From Spirosoma panaciterrae DSM 21099 (GTDB lineage: Bacteria; Bacteroidota; Bacteroidia; Cytophagales; Spirosomataceae), in NCBI RefSeq assembly GCF_000374025.1, contig NZ_KB893178.1, positions 62,001 through 126,000 on the forward strand: a stretch of DNA of 64,000 bases. The letters are read 5' to 3'. The notes beneath the pieces were generated by a model, which saw only the letters and a list, made by a program, of their open reading frames with translations, did not search any database and had not been told where the DNA came from. The position numbers and the translations under genes were made by a program. Shown here one piece after another: positions 9,516 to 17,822 of the stretch (its first letter is position 1; every line of letters begins with the position of its first letter).

Positions 9516-9727
9516 ATGTACAGAAAATTCGGTTGAAAAAGTCGCGATAGAAAAAAGGCAGCTTCGATAAAGATTTACTATCAGGAAGATAAAATAGATA
9601 GCTATAGTGGGCACATAGTGAAAATTATTTATCAATTTCCAGAAAAATTTGTACTAAAAGCAGACTTATCGCTTAGTTTAGCGTCAAAGGATAAAAGGTT
9701 AATTTCACCCCCTTTATTTGTACACTT

Positions 9728-12700
9728 ATGAGAAGAATACGTACTTATTCGGTTCTTTTTTCGGGTCTGTTCAGCCTATTGAGTTTTACGGCGCTGGCTC
9801 AGACACGGATTTCCGGAAAAGTGACCGATGAAGCCCAGAAGGGCGCCCTAGCGGGTATTAGCATTGCTGTAAAAGGAAAAGTAATCGGGACGATTACTGA
9901 CCAGAACGGCATTTTTTCACTCACAACAAACACACCAACGCCTTTTGTCATCGCCGTGACGGGAGTTGGGTTCCAAACACAGGAATTTACCATTAATGGA
10001 GATCGAACAGATCTGAATGTACAGCTAAAAGAGCAGGTAATGCTTGGGCAGGAAGTGGTTGTATCGGCTTCCCGGGTCGAAGAAAGTGTATTGAAATCGC
10101 CGGTATCGGTTGAACGATTAGACATCCGAACTTTCCAATCTACGCCCAGTGCCACGTTTTATGATGCCTTGCAGAATATCAAAGGTGTCGATATGAGTAC
10201 GCAGAGCCTAACATTTAAATCGGTAAACGTGCGTGGATTTGGGTCGAACGGGAACACGCGGGTCGTGCAACTCCTTGACGGAATGGACAACCAGGCGCCG
10301 GGCCTTAACTTTTCGGTAGGTAACATTGCTGGGGTTTCTGAACTGGATCTGGAAAGTGTTGAATTGTTGCCCGGTGCGGCTTCGGCGTTGTATGGTCCTA
10401 ATGCCATCAATGGGTTGTTGCTGATGACGTCGAAAAGTCCGTTTCAGTATCAGGGATTGAGTGCCTATGTAAAAGGGGGCGTGATGAATGCCAGCAATCG
10501 CTCCACGGCTACAACGCCTTTCTATGATGCGGCTTTCCGCTATGCCAAAGCGTTCAACAACAAATTTGCCTTTAAAGTAGGACTGTCCTATCTGGCGGCA
10601 AAAGACTGGCAGGCAACGGATTACCGGGATCAGAGTTATTCGAACGGCTATACGCTCGACAACGGCACCCGTGCCAATAACCCCGGTTACGACGGCGTAA
10701 ACATTTACGGGGATGCCAGCGCCAATATGTACTCTAGCCTGTTTGGTAATGGGCAGCCCGGAACAGGAGCCAATGGGACATCGCAGGTACTGGGCTTAAT
10801 TGCAACGACACAGCTTGCTCAGGCAGGAAACAGAACCCTACCCCAGCTAACCGGGCTCACTCCCCAGCAGATTTTTAATATCCTGATCCCCAATTTGAAT
10901 ATCTCGCGGACTGGTTATCTGGAAAGCGATCTGGTTAAGTACGATGCTACAAACCTGAAACTAAACGGGGCATTGCATTATCGGCTGAATGATAATGTAG
11001 AGGCTATTTTCCAGGCCAACTGGGGTACGGGAACCACGGTATATACCGGAGCCGATCGGTATTATATCAAAGGGTTCAAACTGGGGCAATATAAACTTGA
11101 ACTGCGCGGCTCAAACTTCTTCGTGCGGGCCTATACGACTCAGGAGCGCTCGGGCGATGCCTATGCCACTTCAATATTAGGCCAGGGTATCAACGAAGCC
11201 TGGAGTGGTAGTGCATCGACCTGGTTTCCCACATTCTTCGGTGCGTATGCCCAGAATGCACTGCTTGGCTATGCCGGTGCTTATTTAACGGCCTTGGGCT
11301 CTGGTCAGACACAGTCGGCGGCATTAGCGGCTGCTCAGGCCTATGCCACTAGTCAGCAGGGAACCCTGTTAACCAATTCAAGAGATGCGGCTGATAAAGG
11401 TCGGCTGGTGCCTGGGTCGACTGGTTTTCAGCAGGCAATGGATGCGGTGGCCGCTAAGCCGATTCCGGGCGATGCCACCGGGGTAGGAGCCCGGTTCCTG
11501 GATAAAACGAACCTGTATCATGCCGAATTTATGTACAATTTCAGCAAGGCAATCGATCCAAAACTTGTCGAGCTGATTGTAGGGGCCAACTTCCGTCGGT
11601 ATGCACTGAACTCCGAAGGTACGCTGTTTGCCCGCGATGAAAACGGCAAAGAGTATAACATCGACGAATACGGGGCTTATGCACAGGCATCGAAAACCAT
11701 TGCCGATGTGTTGAAACTAACAGGGTCGTTGCGGTACGATAAAAACCAGAACTTTAAAGCGCAGGTAAGCCCACGTCTGTCGGCGGTATTAACGGTAAGC
11801 AAGGTGCATAATTTCCGGGCATCGTTCCAGCGGGGCTTCCGCATTCCAACCACACAGGATCAGTACATCGACCTGAATACGCCGAGTGCCCGGCTGATTG
11901 GTGGTTTGCCGCTTTTCAAACAGCGCTATAACTTTAGCGGCAGCCCGGTTTATACGCTTCAGTCGGTTCAGGCGTTTGGGGCTGCCTTACAGCAAGGCGG
12001 AGCGTCTGCATTGCCACAGGCGCTTGGTCTGCTAAAAACGGCCACCGATCCGGGGTATGATCCAGAGCGGGTTGAGACATACGAAGTGGGCTACAAAGGG
12101 CTGATCGGCAATAAGCTTTTCATCGATGCCTATTACTATTACAACCGTTTCCTGAACTTCCTGGGAAATCAGATCGTAGTGCAGGGTAAGTCGCCTGTTA
12201 CGCTGACCGATCCGGTTTCTACGCTGCAACTGGTCAGCAGTTCGACCCGTAATGTGTATACCTATCCAGTCAATTCGGCCACAACGGTGAAAAATGCAGG
12301 TTGGGCCATAGGTGTTGATTACTTATTACCAGGTAATTACATGATTGGTGGAAACGTTTCGTCAAATTATCTGGTCGATAAAGACCAGATTCCGACGGGG
12401 TTTGTAACCCAATTCAATACGCCTAAATACCGCTACAACCTCTCCTTCGGTAATCGGAATCTGGCGGGTACGGGTATCGGGTTCAACGTAGTTTTCCGGG
12501 CTCAGGAGTCGTTTCTTTGGGAGTCGAGCTTTGCCAATACAGAAGCTACGGGTCGTCAGCAAACGATCATCCCGGCTTACAGCACACTCGATGCACAGAT
12601 CAGCAAGAAAATTCCCAGTATCAAGTCGCTCCTGAAAGTAGGCGGTACCAACCTGACGGGTAAGCTCTATACCCAATCCTGGGGTAACCCCAGTGTCGGT

Positions 12701-12745
12701 TCGATGTACTACATCAGCCTTACGTTCGATCAGTTGATGAACTAA
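9728..12745 (+). CDS. TonB-dependent outer-membrane receptor
   Basis: Outer-membrane beta-barrel transporter of 1005 aa. A signal peptide (LFSGLFSLLSFTALAQ) precedes a carboxypeptidase-regulatory-like domain (ISGKVTDEAQKGALAGISI). The plug follows with FYDALQNIKGVDMS, NVRGFGSNGNTRVVQLLDGM and LLPGAASALYGPNAINGLL. The barrel ends in SMYYISLTFDQLMN. No SusD partner follows, so it is not a Sus-type pair. An Ala/Gln-rich extracellular-looking stretch around residues 515-540 is unusual. The downstream amino-acid permease hints at peptide or amino-acid derived substrates, but this is guesswork; a terminator separates the two genes. Confidence 0.92.
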   Translation: MRRIRTYSVLFSGLFSLLSFTALAQTRISGKVTDEAQKGALAGISIAVKGKVIGTITDQNGIFSLTTNTPTPFVIAVTGVGFQTQEFTINGDRTDLNVQLKEQVMLGQEVVVSASRVEESVLKSPVSVERLDIRTFQSTPSATFYDALQNIKGVDMSTQSLTFKSVNVRGFGSNGNTRVVQLLDGMDNQAPGLNFSVGNIAGVSELDLESVELLPGAASALYGPNAINGLLLMTSKSPFQYQGLSAYVKGGVMNASNRSTATTPFYDAAFRYAKAFNNKFAFKVGLSYLAAKDWQATDYRDQSYSNGYTLDNGTRANNPGYDGVNIYGDASANMYSSLFGNGQPGTGANGTSQVLGLIATTQLAQAGNRTLPQLTGLTPQQIFNILIPNLNISRTGYLESDLVKYDATNLKLNGALHYRLNDNVEAIFQANWGTGTTVYTGADRYYIKGFKLGQYKLELRGSNFFVRAYTTQERSGDAYATSILGQGINEAWSGSASTWFPTFFGAYAQNALLGYAGAYLTALGSGQTQSAALAAAQAYATSQQGTLLTNSRDAADKGRLVPGSTGFQQAMDAVAAKPIPGDATGVGARFLDKTNLYHAEFMYNFSKAIDPKLVELIVGANFRRYALNSEGTLFARDENGKEYNIDEYGAYAQASKTIADVLKLTGSLRYDKNQNFKAQVSPRLSAVLTVSKVHNFRASFQRGFRIPTTQDQYIDLNTPSARLIGGLPLFKQRYNFSGSPVYTLQSVQAFGAALQQGGASALPQALGLLKTATDPGYDPERVETYEVGYKGLIGNKLFIDAYYYYNRFLNFLGNQIVVQGKSPVTLTDPVSTLQLVSSSTRNVYTYPVNSATTVKNAGWAIGVDYLLPGNYMIGGNVSSNYLVDKDQIPTGFVTQFNTPKYRYNLSFGNRNLAGTGIGFNVVFRAQESFLWESSFANTEATGRQQTIIPAYSTLDAQISKKIPSIKSLLKVGGTNLTGKLYTQSWGNPSVGSMYYISLTFDQLMN

Positions 12746-12767
12746 GAAACGGACCAGCTTGTCTTGT

Positions 12768-12804
12768 AAAGCCCTGCGCTCATCGTAAAGAGTGCAGGGC
12801 TTTT
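12768..12804 (+). terminator. Rho-independent terminator after the TonB receptor
   Basis: AAAGCCCTGC (12768-12777) pairs with GCAGGGCTTT (12794-12803), followed by a short T-run. It lies 22 bp after the receptor stop and 18 bp before the ATG of the permease, so the permease is probably transcribed separately or by read-through. Confidence 0.85.
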
Positions 12805-12821
12805 GTTGTTAGGCCAGACAA

Positions 12822-14291
12822 ATGCTGGTTGGCGAACTTTTAGCTCATTTCCTGCCTTTCTGGAACAGCACCTCATCCCATCTTAACTTAATCTGGCTGC
12901 CCACTACACGATTGAGCAACGATACATCTACTCCGCATACATCTGATTCAGCCCCAACGGCCTTGCCGCGTCGCCTGACGTTGTTACAAGGTACGGCATT
13001 GAACATGATTGACATGGTCGGTATTGGGCCCTTTGTCGTGCTCCCGCTGATCATAAAAACGATGGGGGGCGGTCAGTTTCTTTGGGCCTGGGTACTGGGG
13101 GCAGTGGTATCGTTGATTGATGCTTTCGTCTGGAGCGAACTGGGGGCTGCCTTTCCGCAAGCAGGAGGAAGTTACAACTTTCTGAAAATTTCGTACGGCG
13201 AACAGCGCTGGGGGAAACTGCTTTCCTTTCTCTACGTCTGGCAGACGCTGATTCAGGCGCCATTGGTGGTGGCTTCGGGCGCCATTGGTTTTGCCCAGTA
13301 TATGTCGTATCTGATGCCGCTGGAAGTTTGGCAGCAAAAGGCCGTTTCGGGGGTCGTAGTCCTGGTTATTATTGCACTCTTATACCGGAAGATCGATTCG
13401 ATCGGTAAAATCGGCCTGGTGATGTGGGGCGCTGTTCTACTCACGCTGGGCGCTATTATCATCGGTGGGTTGAGTAATATTCGAATTCCGCTAACCGATA
13501 CGTTGCAGGCCATGCGTTCGGGAAGCAGTGGTTTGCTGGCGGCTGGATTAGGCCATGCGTCGGTGAAGACCATTTATTGCTATCTGGGCTATTACAACGT
13601 GTGCCATCTGGGCAGCGAGATCAAGCACCCTACTCGCAATATTCCAGCCAGTATGTTTATCTCAATTGTCGGTATTGCTGTGCTGTATCTGCTGATGAAC
13701 ATCAGTGTGGTGAGCGTAGTGCCCTGGCAAACAGCCCAGGAAAGTAGCTTCATTGTCAGCACGTTTATTGAAACACTGTATGGTAGTCGGGCTGCTCAGT
13801 TGGCAACGGTATTAGTACTGATGGTTGCTTTCTCGTCGTTGTTTGCTGTCTTGCTTGGTTATTCGCGGGTGCCTTATGCGGCCGCGGCCGATGGACAGTT
13901 TTTTCGGATTTTTGCCAAGCTCCATCCAACCCGCCAATTCCCGTATGTTTCGCTGCTGTTTCTGGGAGGGTTAGGTTTTCTGTTTAGTCTGTTGTTTCGG
14001 CTGGGTGACGTAATCACGGCCATTCTGGCTATGCGAATTGTGATCCAGTTTGTAGGTCAGGCCATTGGGCTGATTCTGTTGCATCGTCGTCGGAAACCGG
14101 AGTTCTTTCCATTCCGAATGCCTCTCTATCCATTGCCCGTATTGCTGGCGATAGCTGTCTGGTTGTTTATTTTCTTCTCAACCGGACTGACATTTATGCT
14201 TTCTGGCCTTACGGTTATTGGGCTGGGTATTGTGGCGTTTCTGATAACGGCAGGTGTCAGAAAGCAATGGCCATTTGAGAAGCTTAGCTAG
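12822..14291 (+). CDS. APC-superfamily amino-acid permease
   Basis: Inner-membrane amino-acid/polyamine transporter. About 12 hydrophobic segments are visible, beginning at GTALNMIDMVGIGPFVVLPL, with the conserved APC start region (GIGPFVVLPLIIKTMGG) and AFPQAGGSYNFLKISYGE, a typical APC loop. Length 489 aa is usual. The first 50 or so residues are poorly hydrophobic and atypical; an in-frame TTG at 12912 would remove 30 of them, so the true start may be internal. The substrate cannot be read from sequence. It converges with the FAD/Fe-S dehydrogenase across a palindromic repeat. Confidence 0.88.
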   Translation: MLVGELLAHFLPFWNSTSSHLNLIWLPTTRLSNDTSTPHTSDSAPTALPRRLTLLQGTALNMIDMVGIGPFVVLPLIIKTMGGGQFLWAWVLGAVVSLIDAFVWSELGAAFPQAGGSYNFLKISYGEQRWGKLLSFLYVWQTLIQAPLVVASGAIGFAQYMSYLMPLEVWQQKAVSGVVVLVIIALLYRKIDSIGKIGLVMWGAVLLTLGAIIIGGLSNIRIPLTDTLQAMRSGSSGLLAAGLGHASVKTIYCYLGYYNVCHLGSEIKHPTRNIPASMFISIVGIAVLYLLMNISVVSVVPWQTAQESSFIVSTFIETLYGSRAAQLATVLVLMVAFSSLFAVLLGYSRVPYAAAADGQFFRIFAKLHPTRQFPYVSLLFLGGLGFLFSLLFRLGDVITAILAMRIVIQFVGQAIGLILLHRRRKPEFFPFRMPLYPLPVLLAIAVWLFIFFSTGLTFMLSGLTVIGLGIVAFLITAGVRKQWPFEKLS

Positions 14292-14300
14292 TATAATGTA

Positions 14301-14362
14301 ACCGCAAAGACGCGAAGTCATAAAGAATGTGATACTTCTTTGCGACTTCGCGTCTTTGCGGT
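14301..14362. repeat. Octamer-repeat dyad between convergent genes
   Basis: A perfect 19-bp inverted repeat (14301-14319 with 14344-14362) lies between the stops of the permease and the FAD/Fe-S gene. Each arm is made of imperfect 8-bp units (CGCAAAGA, CGCGAAGT, CATAAAGA), and a smaller hairpin (AAAGAA/TTCTTT) lies inside the loop. It could serve as a transcription stop for both genes, but it lacks a T-tract. It belongs with the other short-unit dyads in this window. Confidence 0.75.
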
Positions 14363-14366
14363 GTAT

Positions 14367-17342
14367 TTAATTTTGCCGCAAGGCTTCCAGTAAGATTTCA
14401 GCCGGATGTTTGGCTTTACGAGACGTACCATCTTTAATCTGATGGCGGCATGACGTTCCTGGCGCGGCTATGATAACCTCCTCTGGTTGTTGACGGACGG
14501 TTGGGAACAGAACCAACTCGCCTACTTTCATCGATACATCATAGTGTTCAGCTTCATAGCCAAACGAGCCCGCCATACCGCAGCAACCCGACGGAATCAA
14601 CTGAACCGAATAGTTTTTGGGTAAGGACAGCGCCTTTTTTCCCGGAACCAACGACGAAACCGCTTTTTGCTGGCAATGACCATGTAGTTTAATCACGCGG
14701 GTTTCGTCGGTAAACTGATCGGCCCGAATGCGTCCGGCATCGATTTCACGGGCCATAAATTCTTCAAAGGTCAGGGTATTCGCGGCTAGTTTTTTGGCGT
14801 CTTCTACCAGCGATTCGTCAACCAGTTCGGGGTATTCGTCGCGGAAGGTCAAAATGGCCGACGGCTCCAGACCAACCAGCGGGGTTTCGGCCGTAACGAC
14901 ATCTTTCAATAGCCGAACGTTCTTCTCTGCCAGCGTTTTAGCGTATTTCAGCATGCCTTTCGACAGGGCAGCCCGGCCACTTTCGCCATGCTCAGGAATA
15001 ATGACCTGATAGCCCAAACGCTCGAACAACTGAACCGCCTTTTGTCCAACTTCAACGTCGTTGAAATTGGTAAACTCATCACAAAAAAGAAGAAGTGAGG
15101 AGGGCTGGCGCAAGCTATTCTCACTCTTCACTCCTTGCTCCCCGCTCCGTTTAGAAAACCATTTTTTTACCGTTGTATTGGCCATTAGCGGCATGGTACG
15201 TTCGGGGTGAAAGCCGACCATGCGGTTGGCAAGACGACGAAGCGAAGGTGTGCCCAATACCCCATTCCAGGCCCAGGGCACGAGGGACGCGATGCCCGAC
15301 AGTTTGGCGAAATTGGCAATCAGCCACGAACGGACGGGAACACCATTGGTATCGTAATAATGCTGCAAAAACTCGGCTTTGAGTTTGGCAACGTCTACGT
15401 TCGACGGGCACTCGTTTTTACAGCCTTTACAGGAAAGGCAGAGATCGTAAACGTCCTTGATTTCTTTATGATCGAACCGATTTTCCTTCGTCGAGTGCGT
15501 TAGCATTTCACGCAGGATGTTGGCCCGCGCCCGCGTCGTATCTTTTTCGTTGCGGGTAGCCATATAGCTCGGACACATGGTACCGCCCGATGCCTGTGTT
15601 TTTCGACAATCGCCCGAACCGTTGCATTGCTCGGCATGCTGTAGGACCGTCTGGTCCTTATACCGGAAATACGTTTGGAACGTAGGCGTTTGCTGACCCG
15701 CTTCGTACCGAAGAAAGGTGTCCATCGGGGGCGTTTCAACAATTTTGCCGGGGTTGAAAATGCCCTCCGGGTCCCAGGTATGCTTAAGCTGGCGCATCAG
15801 CTCATAGTTGTGCGCCCCCACCATTTGCGGGATAAACTCCCCCCGAAGCCGTCCGTCGCCATGCTCGCCCGACAAAGACCCATCATATTTTTTAACCAGT
15901 GCGGCAATGGCTTCGGCAATCTGTCGATATTGGCGATGGCCTTCGGCTGTTTTCAGATTGATGATTGGCCGCAGATGCAACTCGCCCGAACCCGCATGCG
16001 CATAGTATACCGAGTGCATATTATGCTGGTGCATGATTTCGTTGAAGTCGCGAATATAATCGGGCAGGTCGTGTACGTCGACAGCCGTATCTTCGATTAC
16101 GGCTACCGCTTTTTCATCGCCGGGAAGGTTGCCCAACAGACCAAGTCCCGCTTTACGTAACGCCCAGATTTTCTTGGTATCCTCGCCAAACAGCAGCGGA
16201 TAATGGTAGCCCATCTCTGCTTCCTGCATTTCCGCAATCATGGCTGTGGCTACTTCTTCGACCTCCGCCCGCGTGTTGCGCGACAAATCGACCACCAGAA
16301 TAATCGGGAAATGATCGGTGGGGGTTTTCTGAACAAAAAAGCTGTTTTTCCGCTGTTCGGGATTGGTATCTGCCCGTTCCAGAATAATATCATCGATCAG
16401 TTCAACAGCGTAGGGCTTGTACTTCAGCGCAATCAGTGTTGCCCGCAGCGACTCATCGATAGAATGACAGTGGACACATACAAGACCACTTTCTTTCGGA
16501 GGCAATGGGACAATATTGAGCTTGATTTCGGTCAGGAAGCAGAGTGTGCCTTCGGAACCGGCAATGAACTTGGCCAGATTAAACGGCTCTCCACCCTCGG
16601 TAAATGGCTCCATATCCAGCAGGGTGTCCAGAGCATAGCCTGTATTCCGCCGTTCGATGGTTTTTTTAGGGAAATTTCGCCGGATTTCTTCCTGATTTTC
16701 AGGGTTTGATAAGATCGTGTTCGTTTTGAGCAGAATTTTATCAAGGAGCGTTGCCGAACCGTTTTTACGACTCGCTTCGCTGACCTGTTTGGTTAGCTCC
16801 CATCCGCTGACAGGGCCAAACTCAACCTCAGAGCCATCGGCCAATAATGCCTTTACAGCCAATGTATGCTCACGAGTGGCCCGATAAACAACGGAGTTGG
16901 AGCCGCAGGAATTATTGCCGACCATCCCACCGATCATAGCCCGGTTGGCCGTTGAGGTTTCAGGGCCGAAATAAAGCCCATAAGGTTTTAAAAACAGATT
17001 CAACTCGTCTCTCACCACGCCCGGCTGCACCCGCACCCAACGCTCCTCTGGATTGATCTCCAGGATTTTAGTGAAATGTTTGGATACATCAACGATAATC
17101 CCATTACCGACTACCTGACCTGCCAATGATGTACCTGCCGTGCGGGGAATCAGCGGAGTTTTGTTCTGCCGGGCATACGCAATAAGTGTTTTTAAGTCCT
17201 CAATGGTTTTAGGGACAGCTACGGCTGTAGGCATCTCCCGATAGGCCGAAGCGTCGGTAGCATACAAGGTTCTATGCGTAAAGTCATCGAAAAGATCGCC
17301 CGTTAGCTGGCTGGCTAGATTTTTGAGAGGTTCAGCACTCAT
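14367..17342 (-). CDS. FAD-linked oxidase fused to Fe-S/CCG domain (D-2-hydroxyacid dehydrogenase type)
   Basis: A 991-residue fusion of a GlcD-like FAD domain with a GlpC/GlcF-like Fe-S domain, expected to oxidise a 2-hydroxyacid such as D-lactate or glycolate and pass electrons to the membrane. FAD part: PRTAGTSLAGQVVG, MIGGMVGNNSCGSNS, GSEGTLCFLTEIKL, GEHGDGRLRGEFIP and DPEGIFNPGKIV. The Fe-S part has CNGSGDCRK with GTMCPSY, then CLSCKGCKNECPSNVD. The C-terminal CCG-type part has HGHCQQKA and PSGCCGMAGSFGYE. Residues around 731-750 (RSGEQGVKSENSLRQPSSLL) come from an in-frame short-repeat element. A TAATTTTG -7 box lies about 50 bp upstream of the ATG. Confidence 0.93.
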   Translation of the reverse strand: MSAEPLKNLASQLTGDLFDDFTHRTLYATDASAYREMPTAVAVPKTIEDLKTLIAYARQNKTPLIPRTAGTSLAGQVVGNGIIVDVSKHFTKILEINPEERWVRVQPGVVRDELNLFLKPYGLYFGPETSTANRAMIGGMVGNNSCGSNSVVYRATREHTLAVKALLADGSEVEFGPVSGWELTKQVSEASRKNGSATLLDKILLKTNTILSNPENQEEIRRNFPKKTIERRNTGYALDTLLDMEPFTEGGEPFNLAKFIAGSEGTLCFLTEIKLNIVPLPPKESGLVCVHCHSIDESLRATLIALKYKPYAVELIDDIILERADTNPEQRKNSFFVQKTPTDHFPIILVVDLSRNTRAEVEEVATAMIAEMQEAEMGYHYPLLFGEDTKKIWALRKAGLGLLGNLPGDEKAVAVIEDTAVDVHDLPDYIRDFNEIMHQHNMHSVYYAHAGSGELHLRPIINLKTAEGHRQYRQIAEAIAALVKKYDGSLSGEHGDGRLRGEFIPQMVGAHNYELMRQLKHTWDPEGIFNPGKIVETPPMDTFLRYEAGQQTPTFQTYFRYKDQTVLQHAEQCNGSGDCRKTQASGGTMCPSYMATRNEKDTTRARANILREMLTHSTKENRFDHKEIKDVYDLCLSCKGCKNECPSNVDVAKLKAEFLQHYYDTNGVPVRSWLIANFAKLSGIASLVPWAWNGVLGTPSLRRLANRMVGFHPERTMPLMANTTVKKWFSKRSGEQGVKSENSLRQPSSLLLFCDEFTNFNDVEVGQKAVQLFERLGYQVIIPEHGESGRAALSKGMLKYAKTLAEKNVRLLKDVVTAETPLVGLEPSAILTFRDEYPELVDESLVEDAKKLAANTLTFEEFMAREIDAGRIRADQFTDETRVIKLHGHCQQKAVSSLVPGKKALSLPKNYSVQLIPSGCCGMAGSFGYEAEHYDVSMKVGELVLFPTVRQQPEEVIIAAPGTSCRHQIKDGTSRKAKHPAEILLEALRQN
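15093..15149. repeat. Heptamer-type repeat dyad inside the FAD/Fe-S gene
   Basis: This stretch carries imperfect GAGGAGT/ACTCCTC-type units on its two sides around a GGCTGGCGCAA centre. That centre also occurs in the intergenic dyad at 26186-26284. The reading frame of the dehydrogenase stays open, adding about 19 polar residues between a basic segment and the LLLFCDEFTNFND strand. Confidence 0.65.
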
Positions 17343-17389
17343 AAACGCGTAAAAACTACTTAGAGGAATCTGGCACTAAAAAACTTAGG

Positions 17390-17397
17390 CAAAATTA
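17390..17397 (-). promoter_or_regulatory. Putative -7 box for the FAD/Fe-S gene
   Basis: On the minus strand this reads TAATTTTG, a full match to the Bacteroidota -7 consensus TAnnTTTG, 48 bp upstream of the ATG. No clear TTG box at -33 was found, so support is partial. Confidence 0.4.
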
Positions 17398-17822
17398 ACG
17401 GTAAATAATGCATAATCGGGCCATCGCTTTTAAAAATTATCGGCCCGGTATTTGCCGGAAAAAGTAAACTTTAACTTCGAATAATCATTTGCTAACCTGC
17501 TGATTTATAGGTGTTAACTTTCACATAACAGACCTGATTGTACAGGGAAAATATAACATGTATTCCTGCGTTTAAGAAATTTTATGATACAATATTGACG
17601 GCAATCTCCTAAATTTTAACCTACTACAATTTGTATTTTATGCTTAACCTTATGTAATTCGCCAAATGGTTCAGGTTTAATTCTAAAAATTCCTGCCAGG
17701 TTTCTAAATTTTGCAGAATTAGTGTATTTTTCTTGTAAAAATGTTACCTTAAGCTGTATGACATTAATAGAATTTTAACTAAACCAAATAAATTACCTAT
17801 CTCTAAATTTTACTGTAAACCT
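17398..17822. other. AT-rich intergenic region upstream of the susC-like gene
   Basis: With the -7 box just before it, this makes a 480-bp gap without a gene. It is clearly richer in A and T than its surroundings. It contains one short inverted repeat (CGGGCC near 17418 with GGCCCG near 17445) and several near-matches to TAnnTTTG (for example TACAATTTG near 17625) but no convincing full promoter. It presumably holds the susC promoter and control sites. No small gene was recognised. Confidence 0.6.
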
